From NCBI GenBank assembly GCA_028565635.1, contig JAOXYB010076499.1:1-23439 (forward strand): 23,439 nt of DNA, given 5' to 3'. The notes below the pieces were generated by a model that did no database searches, was not told the DNA's origin, and saw only the letters and a list, made by a program, of their open reading frames with translations. A program made the position numbers and the translations under genes. The DNA comes from Phoronis ovalis (lineage: Eukaryota > Phoronida > Phoronidae). Below, one piece after another: positions 10,901 to 19,700 of the stretch; the first letter of the stretch is position 1; each line of letters opens with the position of its first letter.

Positions 10901-13900
10901 AACTAATTGTGACATGAAAACTTTGAAAATTGGCAGATCCAATCCTTGGAATATGGAATCCTGTTAATTCTTCTATATCTAACCATGTTTCAACATAATC
11001 TTTTGCACAAGCAAAAAAAAATGCTGAAAAGGGCTAAGTAGCTTCTGTATTATTAAGTTGACAAGAATCCTGGAGCCACAGAATATAATACAACAGATTT
11101 CCATCGAACCACTGCTCCTGCACATTCTTTTGGAGAGAAAACCCGGTTAACTTATCCAGATGTTGTAAGCTTTCCAACAATTTGTAAGTTTGATAATTTA
11201 TAATTAATTGTCCGTATTTGTTATAATTTGTATGTTTTCAGTTTACTGTTACTTGTCCATTAATTAGTATGTGTAAGAGAGTTAATTTTAGATTCTAAAC
11301 TGTTGATAATCTCAAAAATGGTTTTAGCCTGGTAAGCCATACTCTCTTTTGTATTTATGCATTATACAAATTAGTTGTTTATTTTTCCGTATAACACCAC
11401 TTCTAATGTACGGGGATCCAGGATTTTAAACGGTGGAATATTTTTATTCCAATGATCCCCTGGTCCGAAGACTCGCTGGTCTGAAGGCTCTCTAGTCCAA
11501 AGACTTGCTGGTCTGACAGTTCATAAGTCCAAAGGCTCGCTGGTCCGACATGGAAATTTTAAAAAATGGGCAGTGTAGTCTTCATCATTTATGTGAACAA
11601 AATATACACCACACAAAACTATGGTGCTGCAAGTGTGCAATATATGCTACCTAGAGAGAAATGTCCGTATTTAAATAAAAATGTGAACATTTCTTCACAC
11701 GAAGCGTTACAATTGCTATTATAATAAATATGGGTATATTTTTATAACGATTATCCAAATATTGAACCTTAATTACTGTATATGCTTATAGTGTACATAT
11801 AGTTATGTTGTTGACCAATAGATGATTTATTGTGTCTAGTAGGTTTTTTCAACTCTAGTAAATTGTGAAGCCGTTCATCACACCCATGAGGACATTATAT
11901 TTTCATGCCGGAACATTATATATGCAGCCCAGTAATTATGTATGCAACCACGCTGCCTAAAACACTTCAAAAATCTTTCAGTTTTAAAACTTTGTTGTAA
12001 TTTGATTTGCATTTTTAAAGTATTGATTAAAACACATAATGTGCAAATCTCCAACCACTATGCCTATAAATAGTGTTGGAAAAAGCATTTTTTCCCTTGA
12101 CATAAGATATAGGTACTGAAACAATTTCAAAATATAAAAAGTAATATGGAATTTTTATTTATTTTTTAGAGATTAATGAAATTGGAGAAAAATTGAAAAA
12201 AATGAAACAATTTTTCAAATTGTTAAATTTATGTGAATTGTTGAGTTTCTTATCAATTGAATATTAAGCCAACTTAATTCTAGTTAGTGCATCGATCAGT
12301 AGTTTTCGTTTCACATTCTCAATTAGTTTTCTCTCAGCAGTTGCATTTTATATTTGTAGCATTTTCATCATCTTGTTGACAGCGAGGTATGATGAAGAAA
12401 ATGATCAATGTATTTTTTGAAAAATTTTAATGAAAACTTACAAACTTGAAATATTTTAATGAAAACTTACAACCATTAACTAATTCTATCACTAGTAATG
12501 TTTAAATAAACTTTTCTTAAGTCTGTATTTTCGAGGATTATTAATGACTTTTAGTTTTTGAATATCACTGTACATTCAATATTAGTTAAACTACTTTTTA
12601 TCTAACAATTGAAGTTCTTTGTAAAGACACATTTGGTACGCTATGACTGTTAATGTGAGAAATGTTGTTTATCAATTATATACGCATAAAATGCAAATCG
12701 TTGTTTGGCTCTGTTTTTTTACAATTAGAAGCGAGTAGTTAAACTTCAAGTACTATGCAAAGTCATTATCTCATGGTAGGAATAAGCTGTTTTGATAATT
12801 TGACATCAATATTTTCAAACGGAAGATAATTTGAAAATATCTGAGACTATTAAGCCGGCCACTTGTCGAGTTTATACAATAAATTTGATAGAACATAGTA
12901 TAACACTTTACAGGATATTTAGAATATTTAGTTAATTGCTTTTACGAAATTATAACATTTAATTAACGATAAGGAATCTTAAATGTAAAAAATATCTTAA
13001 CGATACCATAAATTTTGTGGCTTTAATGTGCAGTATTGGTTATAACGATGATGATGATGATGAACATGATTAGATGATGATGATGATAAAAGGGGTTTTG
13101 CTCATACTGTAAAGTTGGAAAAATATTTTGTTAGCTTGAGTGATAACAAGACTAAAAATTTTGGAATGTGACGTTTTTAGGAACGATTTTGTTTTGCAAA
13201 ATACCATTATTATAATTGTCCGGAATAGTGCTACGGGGAATTAGAACTAAGACAAAGTGTCGAGTCAGAACTAAAAACCAGTTATCAAACTCCTTGGTAT
13301 AAGCATTATTTACCACTTACTTATTTTGTGTTTCGGAACAGCAAGCTTTCGAAGCAATGAGCCTTTGGACCAGTGAGTTTTCGAAACAATGAGTCCTTGG
13401 ACCAGAGAACCCAAATTCTGTAAAAAACTACAAAAAATGACTAAATTTTTCGATCCATACTATTTTGCTTATTTTTTTACAGAATTTAACACTTAATAAA
13501 TTATTTAAATCTAATTACAATAAGAAAATAGTAGTTTCGGACCAGCAGAGAACTGGGCAATCCCAATTTAAGCTAAGGGTTAAAGACAGTTACAGCAGAA
13601 TGTCAAATTTCTACGTATTTAACATTTGCTTTTTGTTACAGCATTTTTTCATCTGACTTACTGGGAGTCAGTCCCGCACCCACTCTAAATTATAGATATT
13701 ATAATAATTATAACAATCTTATAATTTTTTATAGTACATCAAGATAAACCTGCTGCAAATTCTTACAATCTAAGTGATTACAAATCAATCGGTAAAGGTA
13801 GTGGTGCAGCAGTCACACTTAAAGGAAGATTTACATGTCCAAAAATAGGTGTGTGTTATAGGTATATCTTTTAAAGTGGATACCGACAGAGAATTATTTA

Positions 13901-15657
13901 GCAATGTATGTGTGCCTGAATCTGAAAACTTTTCCTCATGTCTGAAGTTATAAATTCCAAATGTGTGCATTGTTCGTATAAGCATAACACAAGTCAACCG
14001 CCAAAATTAAGACATAATGATAGGGATTATATATATTTGCAAATTACTATTTTAAAATAATGAGTATTTATGAGTTAATTTAAAATAATATTATGTCTAA
14101 ACTGGTTTGCTCGCACAATTGTAGTTTCTTAAAACTTTGTTTCATGTTCATTACTATCGTTTACAACGAAACGCAACTCTGTGGTATAGTGGTATTTTGT
14201 TTGTGACATCGAATTTTGTATTGAGGACATTAGTTATGCAGTAAAGCATTACTGCATTAGCTTGAATCTTTGTGAAAATTTAATCTACGTCATTATTACA
14301 TCATTACAAAGCCTTCGCGTTCTAAAATTTAAAACAAGCTAATACGATAATGCCTTTCCTGCATAACTAATGTCCTCATTATAAAATGCGACATCGCAAA
14401 CGAAATACCACTATACAGCAGGATCTCATTTCGTTGTAAACGATACTAACTAAAGTAACATTCTAATAGACAATTTATTGTCTGTCTATAGAGTCATACC
14501 CAGGACCATGCTTTTATGGTGTTGAGGAAAAGTTGGCTGTACCCGGACTACGCTGTGGGCAGTTGGAAAAACAAGCTTCAGTAAAGAGAGCATCAATACG
14601 TCTCGGAGTAAGAAAAATACAAAGTAAATATTGCATATTGGTTTTTTGTCTCAGAAAAATAAATGTACTGGAATCATCTGAAAATAAGCCCACCCGAAAA
14701 ACAGTCCCTAGGCAAATTATTGGATTTTTTTTCCAAAAGGACATCCATGGGTAAACTTTTAGTTGGAATTGAGCCAGGTTCAAAATTACATTACTCTTTA
14801 ATACACATATATATATATATATATATATTTTTTTTTTAAATGTTGCGTAACCTAATACCCTATCAACCTATGTGTGGCCTTAGTGAATCCACCTTCAAAT
14901 CTTCCAGTCACTGCTTCGTGTTTCTATGAAGATAACCAAATTAAAACTGAAGCTGTTTAATCATTGCAAGATAAGAAAGTGTTACATATGCATCTGCTAC
15001 CTACGAGTCCTACAATATGACTATATGTGCGTGTGATAAAAAAAAATCCAGATTACATGATTTTGAAAATTCTTCCAGGTACCATTGGTCCAGGACCAGC
15101 AGGATATGCCCTTCCGGATGAAGATGTAACCAAGAAGGGTGCTCCATCATTTAGTATGGGTGCCAAATTGCCTTCATTAAAAGGTATTTTAAAAAACAAA
15201 CATTTTGTGGTGGTGGCTGTGCGGTTGTGTATTCTGAATATCAAAAGTTGAAGAAAATATGACCAGGAGTCCTTGTTAAACATATTAAATGAAACCACAT
15301 TTAAAACTGTCACCATAATCATGCACATGTTCTGTTAAAAGCTGATAATTGCTTGGTTTTTTGGTAGAGGTTTTAATGAAAAGTTAAACATACTTAACGA
15401 AAAGCTCTTCTCATTTCATTTAAGTTCAAGAGCTTCAAACATTTGTTGCTTTACTACATTACAAATGCTATTATTACTATTGTTCAATACCAGGTTATAC
15501 AGCTCCTCCAAGTAATAGTTATGCAGTCCAGTCAGCTGTTACCAGGAAAGGAAAAGAAGGCGTGCTAACTCCAACGTTTAAGGGTCGTCCAAGTCCCTAC
15601 ATTTATACAGGAGTAGCAAACAGCAATAAAGTCAGAGAACCAGCCGAAATAGAATAA
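4664..15657 (+). CDS. sperm-tail PG-rich (SHIPPO) repeat protein, ODF3/CIMAP-STPG family, 14 exons
   Basis: Join: 4664-4949, 5259-5330, 5428-5529, 6107-6214, 6653-6805, 7467-7580, 8189-8260, 8603-8701, 9927-10031, 11058-11183, 13735-13848, 14492-14623, 15079-15183, 15494-15657. The sum is 1752 bases, giving 583 residues and TAA. All introns are GT-AG and in phase 1. About twelve PG-rich repeats start near residues 122 (PGPASY), 160 (LGPDKY), 195 (YGPGAGGY), 245 (PGPKY), 280 (PGAY), 308 (PGPNQY), 340 (PGPMAY), 374 (NPGATEY), 417 (KPAANSY), 454 (PGPCFY), 499 (PGPAGY) and 533 (APPSNSY). Proteins of this family are cilium or sperm-flagellum microtubule-associated structural proteins, so an axonemal role is inferred. 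Residues 1-95 are a Ser/Lys/Pro-rich tail without repeats. No signal peptide or membrane segment is seen. The assignment to ODF3 versus STPG is open. The start is the least certain part: TAA lies directly before the ATG, and a possible acceptor follows it. Introns not listed separately show nothing recognisable. Confidence 0.88.
5259..5330 (+). CDS. SHIPPO gene exon 2
   Basis: Follows a T-rich acceptor (TTTTTTTTAG) and ends at TTTG|GTATGT. Residues 96-119 include the string GYYVIPPGGTPLTHF. No full PG repeat is present, though PPGG may be a degenerate one. Confidence 0.8.
5428..5529 (+). CDS. SHIPPO gene exon 3
   Basis: The acceptor is TTAACAG and the donor AAAA|GTAAGT. Residues 120-153 open with the clear family repeat EIPGPGPASYTPN, the best single match in the gene. 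Confidence 0.93.
6107..6214 (+). CDS. SHIPPO gene exon 4
   Basis: The acceptor is CTTTTACAG and the donor TATG|GTATTA. Residues 154-189 carry LGPDKY, then a Lys/Asp-rich stretch ending GKGGMILY. Confidence 0.85.
6653..6805 (+). CDS. SHIPPO gene exon 5
   Basis: The acceptor is GGTTTTTAG and the donor ACATG|GTAAGA. Residues 190-240 contain TYGPGAGGYKV followed by a strongly basic segment (EKNKARKSKLKQR). It is the longest repeat exon after the last one. Confidence 0.87.
6924..6977 (+). other. candidate 54-bp cassette exon in the SHIPPO gene
   Basis: Bounded by TAATCTAG and a consensus donor CATC|GTAAGT. It is open in phase 1 and exactly 54 bases, so including it would keep the frame and add residues EAPSGSLNQSIQYRVISH. 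The acceptor is weak in pyrimidines, and the PG motif is at best degenerate (PSG…QY). It is not included in the main model. Confidence 0.25.
7467..7580 (+). CDS. SHIPPO gene exon 6
   Basis: The acceptor is TTTTACACAG and the donor TTCCAG|GTAAAT. Residues 241-278 contain ASPGPKYSVKTLY, a standard PG repeat. Confidence 0.92.
7601..7808. repeat. nested inverted repeat in SHIPPO intron 6
   Basis: The outer arms are TATATGAGACGAAACCAGTA near 7601 and the reverse complement of 7781-7808 (CATATGAGACAAAAACAGTA). An inner imperfect hairpin lies at 7695-7739, from GGTTCTCTTATCAACA to TGTTCACCATCAGAGGAACC. The layout suggests a decayed hairpin transposon, but the sequence between the two arm sets is not clearly paired. 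Confidence 0.5.
8189..8260 (+). CDS. SHIPPO gene exon 7
   Basis: The acceptor is TTGTTTCTAG and the donor GACTG|GTAAGC. Residues 279-302 begin GPGAYSPKDIRPEGKT, a short but typical PG repeat. Confidence 0.92.
8603..8701 (+). CDS. SHIPPO gene exon 8
   Basis: The acceptor is ATGTTTCAG and the donor CGAG|GTATTT. Residues 303-335 carry IRGPGPNQYTLPT, a canonical repeat, followed by a Pro-rich linker. Confidence 0.93.
8702..9926 (+). other. SHIPPO intron 8, no further gene
   Basis: This 1.2-kb intron shows no exon-like frame. Its left part holds a small inverted repeat, ATTCATTAGAAC at 8778-8789 and GTTCTAATGAAT at 8826-8837, preceded by diverged copies of the same motif. The rest is unremarkable AT-rich sequence. 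Confidence 0.55.
9927..10031 (+). CDS. SHIPPO gene exon 9
   Basis: The acceptor is TTTGTTGTAG and the donor TCCG|GTATGT. Residues 336-370 begin VDTLPGPMAYSPLPL. Confidence 0.92.
10399..10885. repeat. 244-bp tandem duplication of a hairpin element
   Basis: Two near-identical units, 10399-10642 and 10643-10885, sit head to tail; both begin ACGATTTGGGTACTTAGAAG. Inside each is a near-palindrome (about 10407-10513 and 10651-10757). Its left arm GTACTTAGAAGTCCTGCACG pairs with the reverse of a right arm reading GTACCTAGTTCTGCACACA, with the tip at CAGCTTTACAGACAAGCTG. The rest of each unit is a non-palindromic tail. The few differences between units point to a recent duplication. It lies in SHIPPO intron 9. 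Confidence 0.85.
11058..11183 (+). CDS. SHIPPO gene exon 10
   Basis: The acceptor is ATTATTAAG, with a weak pyrimidine tract. The chosen donor is AATTT|GTAAGT; an earlier GTAAGC at 11165 would break the phase-1 pattern. Residues 371-412 contain KNPGATEYNTTDFHRTTAPA and then HSFGEKTR, matching the usual spacing of ODF3-type repeats. Confidence 0.85.
12424..12472. repeat. exact 20-bp direct repeat, 29-bp period
   Basis: ATTTTAATGAAAACTTACAA occurs at 12424-12443 and 12453-12472. It is a small internal duplication inside the foldback-like element. Confidence 0.7.
13047..13087. repeat. GAT microsatellite
   Basis: Two runs of the trinucleotide GAT (five-plus units each) are separated by AACATGATTA. 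It lies within the intron and encodes nothing in the gene model. Confidence 0.85.
13735..13848 (+). CDS. SHIPPO gene exon 11
   Basis: The acceptor is TTTTTTATAG and the donor AATAG|GTGTGT. Residues 413-450 contain DKPAANSYNLSDYKSIG, a PG repeat that has lost its central Gly (KPAANSY), then the usual basic tail GRFTCPKI. Confidence 0.88.
14154..14446. mobile_element. hairpin MITE with TA flanks in SHIPPO intron 11
   Basis: The ends are CTATCGTTTACAACGAAA and, inverted, GTATCGTTTACAACGAAA, matching at 17 of 18 bases. TA lies immediately outside each end (14152-14153 and 14447-14448). Pairing continues deep inside: GAGGACATTAGTTATGCAG is exact in both arms, so each arm is about 115-120 bases. 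No coding capacity is seen. TA flanks suggest a Tc1/mariner-type origin, but that is inference. Its right end is only 45 bases before exon 12. Confidence 0.8.
14492..14623 (+). CDS. SHIPPO gene exon 12
   Basis: The acceptor is TCTGTCTATAG and the donor ACAAA|GTAAAT. Residues 451-494 contain ESYPGPCFYGVEEKL and a basic tail. An earlier GTAAGA at 14608 would give phase 0 and was not used. Confidence 0.87.
14807..14828. repeat. AT dinucleotide run
   Basis: Eleven AT units are followed by a run of T, in SHIPPO intron 12. Confidence 0.85.
14884..14960 (+). other. candidate alternative terminal exon of the SHIPPO gene
   Basis: Follows the pyrimidine-containing acceptor TGTGTGGCCTTAG. Joined to exon 12 in phase 1 it reads MNPPSNLPVTASCFYEDNQ and onward to TAA, giving 25 codons. 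Using it would end the protein before the last two PG repeats. There is no downstream AATAAA close by, so support is weak. Confidence 0.2.
15079..15183 (+). CDS. SHIPPO gene exon 13
   Basis: The acceptor is TTCTTCCAG and the donor AAAG|GTATTT. Residues 495-529 contain TIGPGPAGYALPDED and then GAPSFSMGAKLP, a textbook SHIPPO unit. Confidence 0.94.
15494..15657 (+). CDS. SHIPPO gene exon 14 (terminal)
   Basis: The acceptor is TCAATACCAG. Residues 530-583 begin GYTAPPSNSYAVQ, a degenerate repeat, and pass FKGRPSPYIYTGVANS to an acidic tail and TAA at 15655-15657. Confidence 0.9.
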
Positions 15658-16178
15658 CTTCTAATTTACATTGTGCTTTATGAAATAGAAGTGATTACTA
15701 ATAATTAATACACTCAGAGTAAACTGATCTTTAGCATGTGCACCTCTGCATGGAGCATATATATCAGAAAACGGGTGCGGACACTGAAGGTTGGTTTACT
15801 CAGAGCGTAATTTAATATTACAATTAATTGTAATTACTGTTAAGAACTGTAACTGGCACACACAATAATCAGCAAGCGAAATATGTGCATTTTTTTTTAA
15901 ATTGCCAGCCGTTTCTTTAAAATTCTGCTTTGTTTAGAATATATGGTCTTTGTAAGTCCCTCAAGACTATTTCAACTTTTCCTGTGCTAATACATTTAGA
16001 GCTTTCTTTTAAGAAAATGCACAAATCTTCTTGTAAATTTAACTGTAGTAATGCATATTTACCTCCAACATTTTCATGAGAGTTACTCCGTGACTAAATA
16101 TTTGGAGTATTTGTTTATTTGTAAACGGTATTTGTTAACTAATTTTGACAGAGATAATGGATTATTGATTATAATAAC
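15658..16178 (+). other. 3' untranslated region of the SHIPPO gene (inferred)
   Basis: Non-coding DNA between the stop codon and the first AATAAA. It contains an imperfect inverted repeat, ACACTCAGAGTAAACT at 15710-15725 against the reverse complement of 15793-15808, matching at 13 of 16 bases. Confidence 0.5.
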
Positions 16179-16184
16179 AATAAA
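16179..16184 (+). terminator. candidate poly(A) signal of the SHIPPO gene
   Basis: AATAAA in ACAATAAACAAG, about 520 bases after the stop. It is the first canonical hexamer on this strand after the gene. No transcript evidence is available. Confidence 0.45.
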
Positions 16185-16577
16185 CAAGAATATCGTATGC
16201 AGGTTGCAAATATCTTTATAGCTTTTATAAGAAACAAAAACAATAATATACATGTCACAACAGTGTCACATGTTCTACTATTACTACAATGTGAAAAGGA
16301 ATTATACAATGCAATAATTGTCTTTAATATATAATAGCTATAATGATTCTTGGTGTCGTCCGCTTATCATTATTCTTTGATGTTTCCTGATTTAAAGTAG
16401 ATGCGTGACATCATTATCACGGATCTCATTACAATACTAATTAATAGTTGAAAACTTGCACTTTTATGCAAGAATCTCATCAATGGTAATTTCTAGGATC
16501 ACTGGTATTATTCTCAATTTTATAGTCTATGTGTTATGGACTAAAAAGAGATCGTAAAGAAATCTGAGCAAATCATG

Positions 16578-16583
16578 TTTATT
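16578..16583 (-). terminator. candidate poly(A) signal of ARIH2
   Basis: TTTATT on the + strand gives AATAAA on the minus strand, 81 bases after the ARIH2 stop codon. Position and hexamer both fit a short 3' untranslated region. Confidence 0.55.
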
Positions 16584-16663
16584 TCTGTATTGTCCTGTTT
16601 TCATTCACAGGTTGAACTAAAGTAACTAAAATGAGAGTTCTCTTGCATAAAAAATGTCTAATT

Positions 16664-16732
16664 TCATATAAGAAAGTCTTTTAGTAATGTTACTCGTCTC
16701 TTTTCAGCAATGTCCATTTGGTTTTCCAAATC
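16664..16732 (-). CDS. ARIH2: ARIH2 exon 11 (terminal)
   Basis: Acceptor TTTTTTTGCAG. Residues 463-484 read [20 protein letters not shown], then LI and TGA. The human protein ends with a similar LLKDF and a few different residues. Confidence 0.95.
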   Translation of the reverse strand, partial: DLENQMDIAEKRRVTLLKDFLI

Positions 16733-19700
16733 CTGCAAAAAAATCATAGACATTCATAACCAATAATGTAGACAACTGTACAATACACAAGTGGTTTGAG
16801 TTCACCTATTTAAATATAGGCAAGCTCACACCACCTCATGCCTGTCTTGGGTTCAAAACCTTTAAATTTCTTTTCACCTTCTAACATGAGAATGGATACT
16901 TCTTCAATTGTTAATGCCAAATTAATTTTGTCTTCCTGCAATTCTGAGATGAAGTGCTTGCTTTTTGAAGTTTGAAACTGGTTAAATAGATTTTAAAGAT
17001 TGTAACATTAGATGCTATTTAACGAAAAATTAACAAAAAAACAAATAAAAAAGGGATTTTTATACTGTCTTCACTTCCTATTATAATTGAAAATTGATAG
17101 GTTCATATATTATTACTCGGAAACTATATAAATGATACCACTTACCCCTCTATCTGTAATTTCTGCCCTTTCCACTTTCCATGACAGATTCTCAACCTCT
17201 GCTTCAAGCTGAGCTTGCTGATACTCAAACTAAACGAAACAACAAGTTACCATTATTTTCAGCACACAATTTTTACAGTAACACTTTGTGTATGAGTGTG
17301 AGCATATATATACACACATATATACATACACACACATAAACATACACGGGATATAGCATTTCCTCATTTCATAAATCATCAGACTATGAAGAAGCATGCT
17401 CAATGGGAATTCACACTTATGAACAACAGTCCAAGAACATAATTCAGAAACAATTATAAGATTCTGTACCTAAGAATTAGAGAATAAATACTGATGACAT
17501 AATTATTGTGATTTACTTACAGTCAGCTATACACTAGTGTGCATATATGGGAAATTTGATTCCAAATGCTGGTACAGCTTGATTTATTGTAACAATTTTT
17601 TTTATTAAGCATGAATAACTTTGTTTTTACATTACACATTTCTGACAATAACATTATACAGCAACTTGATTACACTTTTTTATTCGAATTTTTTTTTAAC
17701 GTACTACAAGTCTATAAAAATACAAAGACTTAAGAAAAGATGAAAAAGAATATTATCTCTGGAATAATGCAAGATCCGGACAGGAATTATTAATGCTATC
17801 ATTTTCTGTAATTAGTGCTAATGTACTGTCAAGGAATCTGCAAAACAGCAGACTTTTTTTTTCACATGTTTTTTATAGCTTATTCTATTCAAGTATCTAG
17901 CGAAGTTGAAGGTATTCAAGAACTTTTAGACACAAAATCTTATAATAATTACTTCTGAATTATGTTCCCGGACCTGTTGTTCAGTATGAATTCCCTTTGT
18001 GTGTGCCTCTTCAGTCTTATGATTAACGAAGTAAAGAAACATTTGTCGAATGCTTGGCCTCAACAATAACAAATACAGGTTCAATGCAAACTTGATGCTC
18101 AAATGTTGAAAGCTAGAAGGTTCAAAATTGTAATATTCCATTCCGGTAGAATGTGAAAAACAGTAGTTACTATACATAATAAGATAAGTTGTACATACCA
18201 AAGTTTTCTTGCCACACTTTTCCATGTAGTATGCATATGGGTACGTGTACTGCAACGTGTATCGGCACTGAAAAATTAAATAGTGCCTACTTGTTATAGC
18301 AGATTATGATTCTCCCACAGATTGGTCACAGGCAAAAAAGCTAAGAATAATATATCCTAGTGCCTACAATAAATTGGCAGATAGTATAATGTATAATGTA
18401 TACCTTTTTCAACAGAGCTGATGCATCTAATAAGTATTGCCAATCAATCCAAGTGCCTTCGTTCTTCATTACTTTTGTTTCTATTCTAGTTTTAATCTTA
18501 TTCCTCGTCTGTTCTTCTAACTTTAAACTCTTGGCATGATTCTCCCACTAAAGAACAAATAGTACAGTATGAGATTTCACAGATAGGTAAAATTTAAGAG
18601 GCATTTATGTACGTAGGTCAGCCTCATCAAAGTTCTGTACCCTGGCACTCTCGAAGTACAGGATATTTGCATAGCAGTAATCATATCAAGCATCCACCGA
18701 AGCATTACTTGACAGTCACACATTAAAAGAAACTGTCATAATCTTTTCTTGCAAGTACAGTTTGTAATGAACACCAAATACGCACCCTCTCAAAGTAGAA
18801 GAGATATTTTTTTAGAGCTTCTCTTGCTTGATGAGTAGAATCTTTTGCAATGTTGGGATTTTCTTTGTATCGGCTGCACTCATAATATTCACTACCGTGG
18901 GATTTCCAATCTGAAATCAATTGAATTACAATATGCAGCAAAAACACTACCAGATGTTCATCAAGATAATGATCACACCAACATACAGCAACTTAAGGAT
19001 GTGTAACATATTCCTGTTTTACAATGTCAGCAAAATCTTTTATTCCATTAACCCAAATTTATTAGTCAAGGCAGGAAAGCCAATATCCTTGAGTAGAGGT
19101 GACCATCATTGATGGAGACAATGCAGTGATACTGGGAGCTAACTTTTACAGTGCCATAATACTAATGTAGTCTACATTTTAGTTAAATTTGACATTTCAT
19201 ACATAATCAAGAAACAACTTCTTCGCAAGGGTAAGGTACAACTATCCATTTCCTTGAATCTGTTGGAAATTGCATGACATAGCACAGATTCCACCACAAT
19301 AATTTGCATTGAGACAAATATTCTTTCCGGTTTTTTGTTCTTTTATTCACTAACCTCCTAAACACATCCAACAAAAGTCATGTTTACACTTCATACACTG
19401 CATATGATTACAGCCACCATTTTTCTCTATACATACATGGCATTTAGGGCACTGAAATGAGCAGTAATTAACACAACTAATAACAGCATACTTATAAGAA
19501 CTTATTTCACAATACAAACACAGCTCATATTAGTCTTAAAAAAACAGAATATTTACCAGAAAAACTTTATAAAAATCACGCATTTCTTAGTGCGCTGCGA
19601 AGAAGTCATGAATGCAGAATTAAGCACATTTACCACAATTTGATCACTAATACAAAATTCATGAAATTAATGTGTTTACTATACTAGAGCTTTTTCTTTT

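Larger units (their letters stand above)
11461..13404. mobile_element. foldback-like element with 16-bp tandem-repeat arms
   Basis: The left end, 11461-11550, is 5.6 tandem copies of a 16-base unit (TGGTCCGAAGACTCGC, TGGTCTGAAGGCTCTC and similar). The right end, about 13328-13404, is about five copies of the same unit in inverted orientation (ATGAGTCCTTGGACCA reads as TGGTCCAAGGACTCAT on the other strand). One more inverted unit lies at 13530-13545. The ~1.8-kb centre is AT-rich without a transposase frame. Inverted arms built from short tandem repeats are the hallmark of foldback elements such as Drosophila FB, but assignment to that group is inference. It fills most of SHIPPO intron 10. Confidence 0.6.

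Noticed and set aside
11165-11170. Earlier GTAAGC donor for SHIPPO exon 10
   Set aside because: It would leave phase 0 and break the join to exon 11, whereas GTAAGT at 11184 keeps phase 1.
14608-14613. Earlier GTAAGA donor for SHIPPO exon 12
   Set aside because: It gives phase 0, which shifts the frame of exon 13 out of its clear PG repeat.
16840-16860. GGGTTCAAAACC as a tRNA T-loop
   Set aside because: No matching acceptor stem, D arm or anticodon arm could be placed around it, and it falls inside the candidate alternative ARIH2 exon.
17926-18255. Long minus-strand frame as a separate gene
   Set aside because: Its N-terminal part is ARIH2 exon 9 reading through its donor into the intron and the hairpin element copy B.
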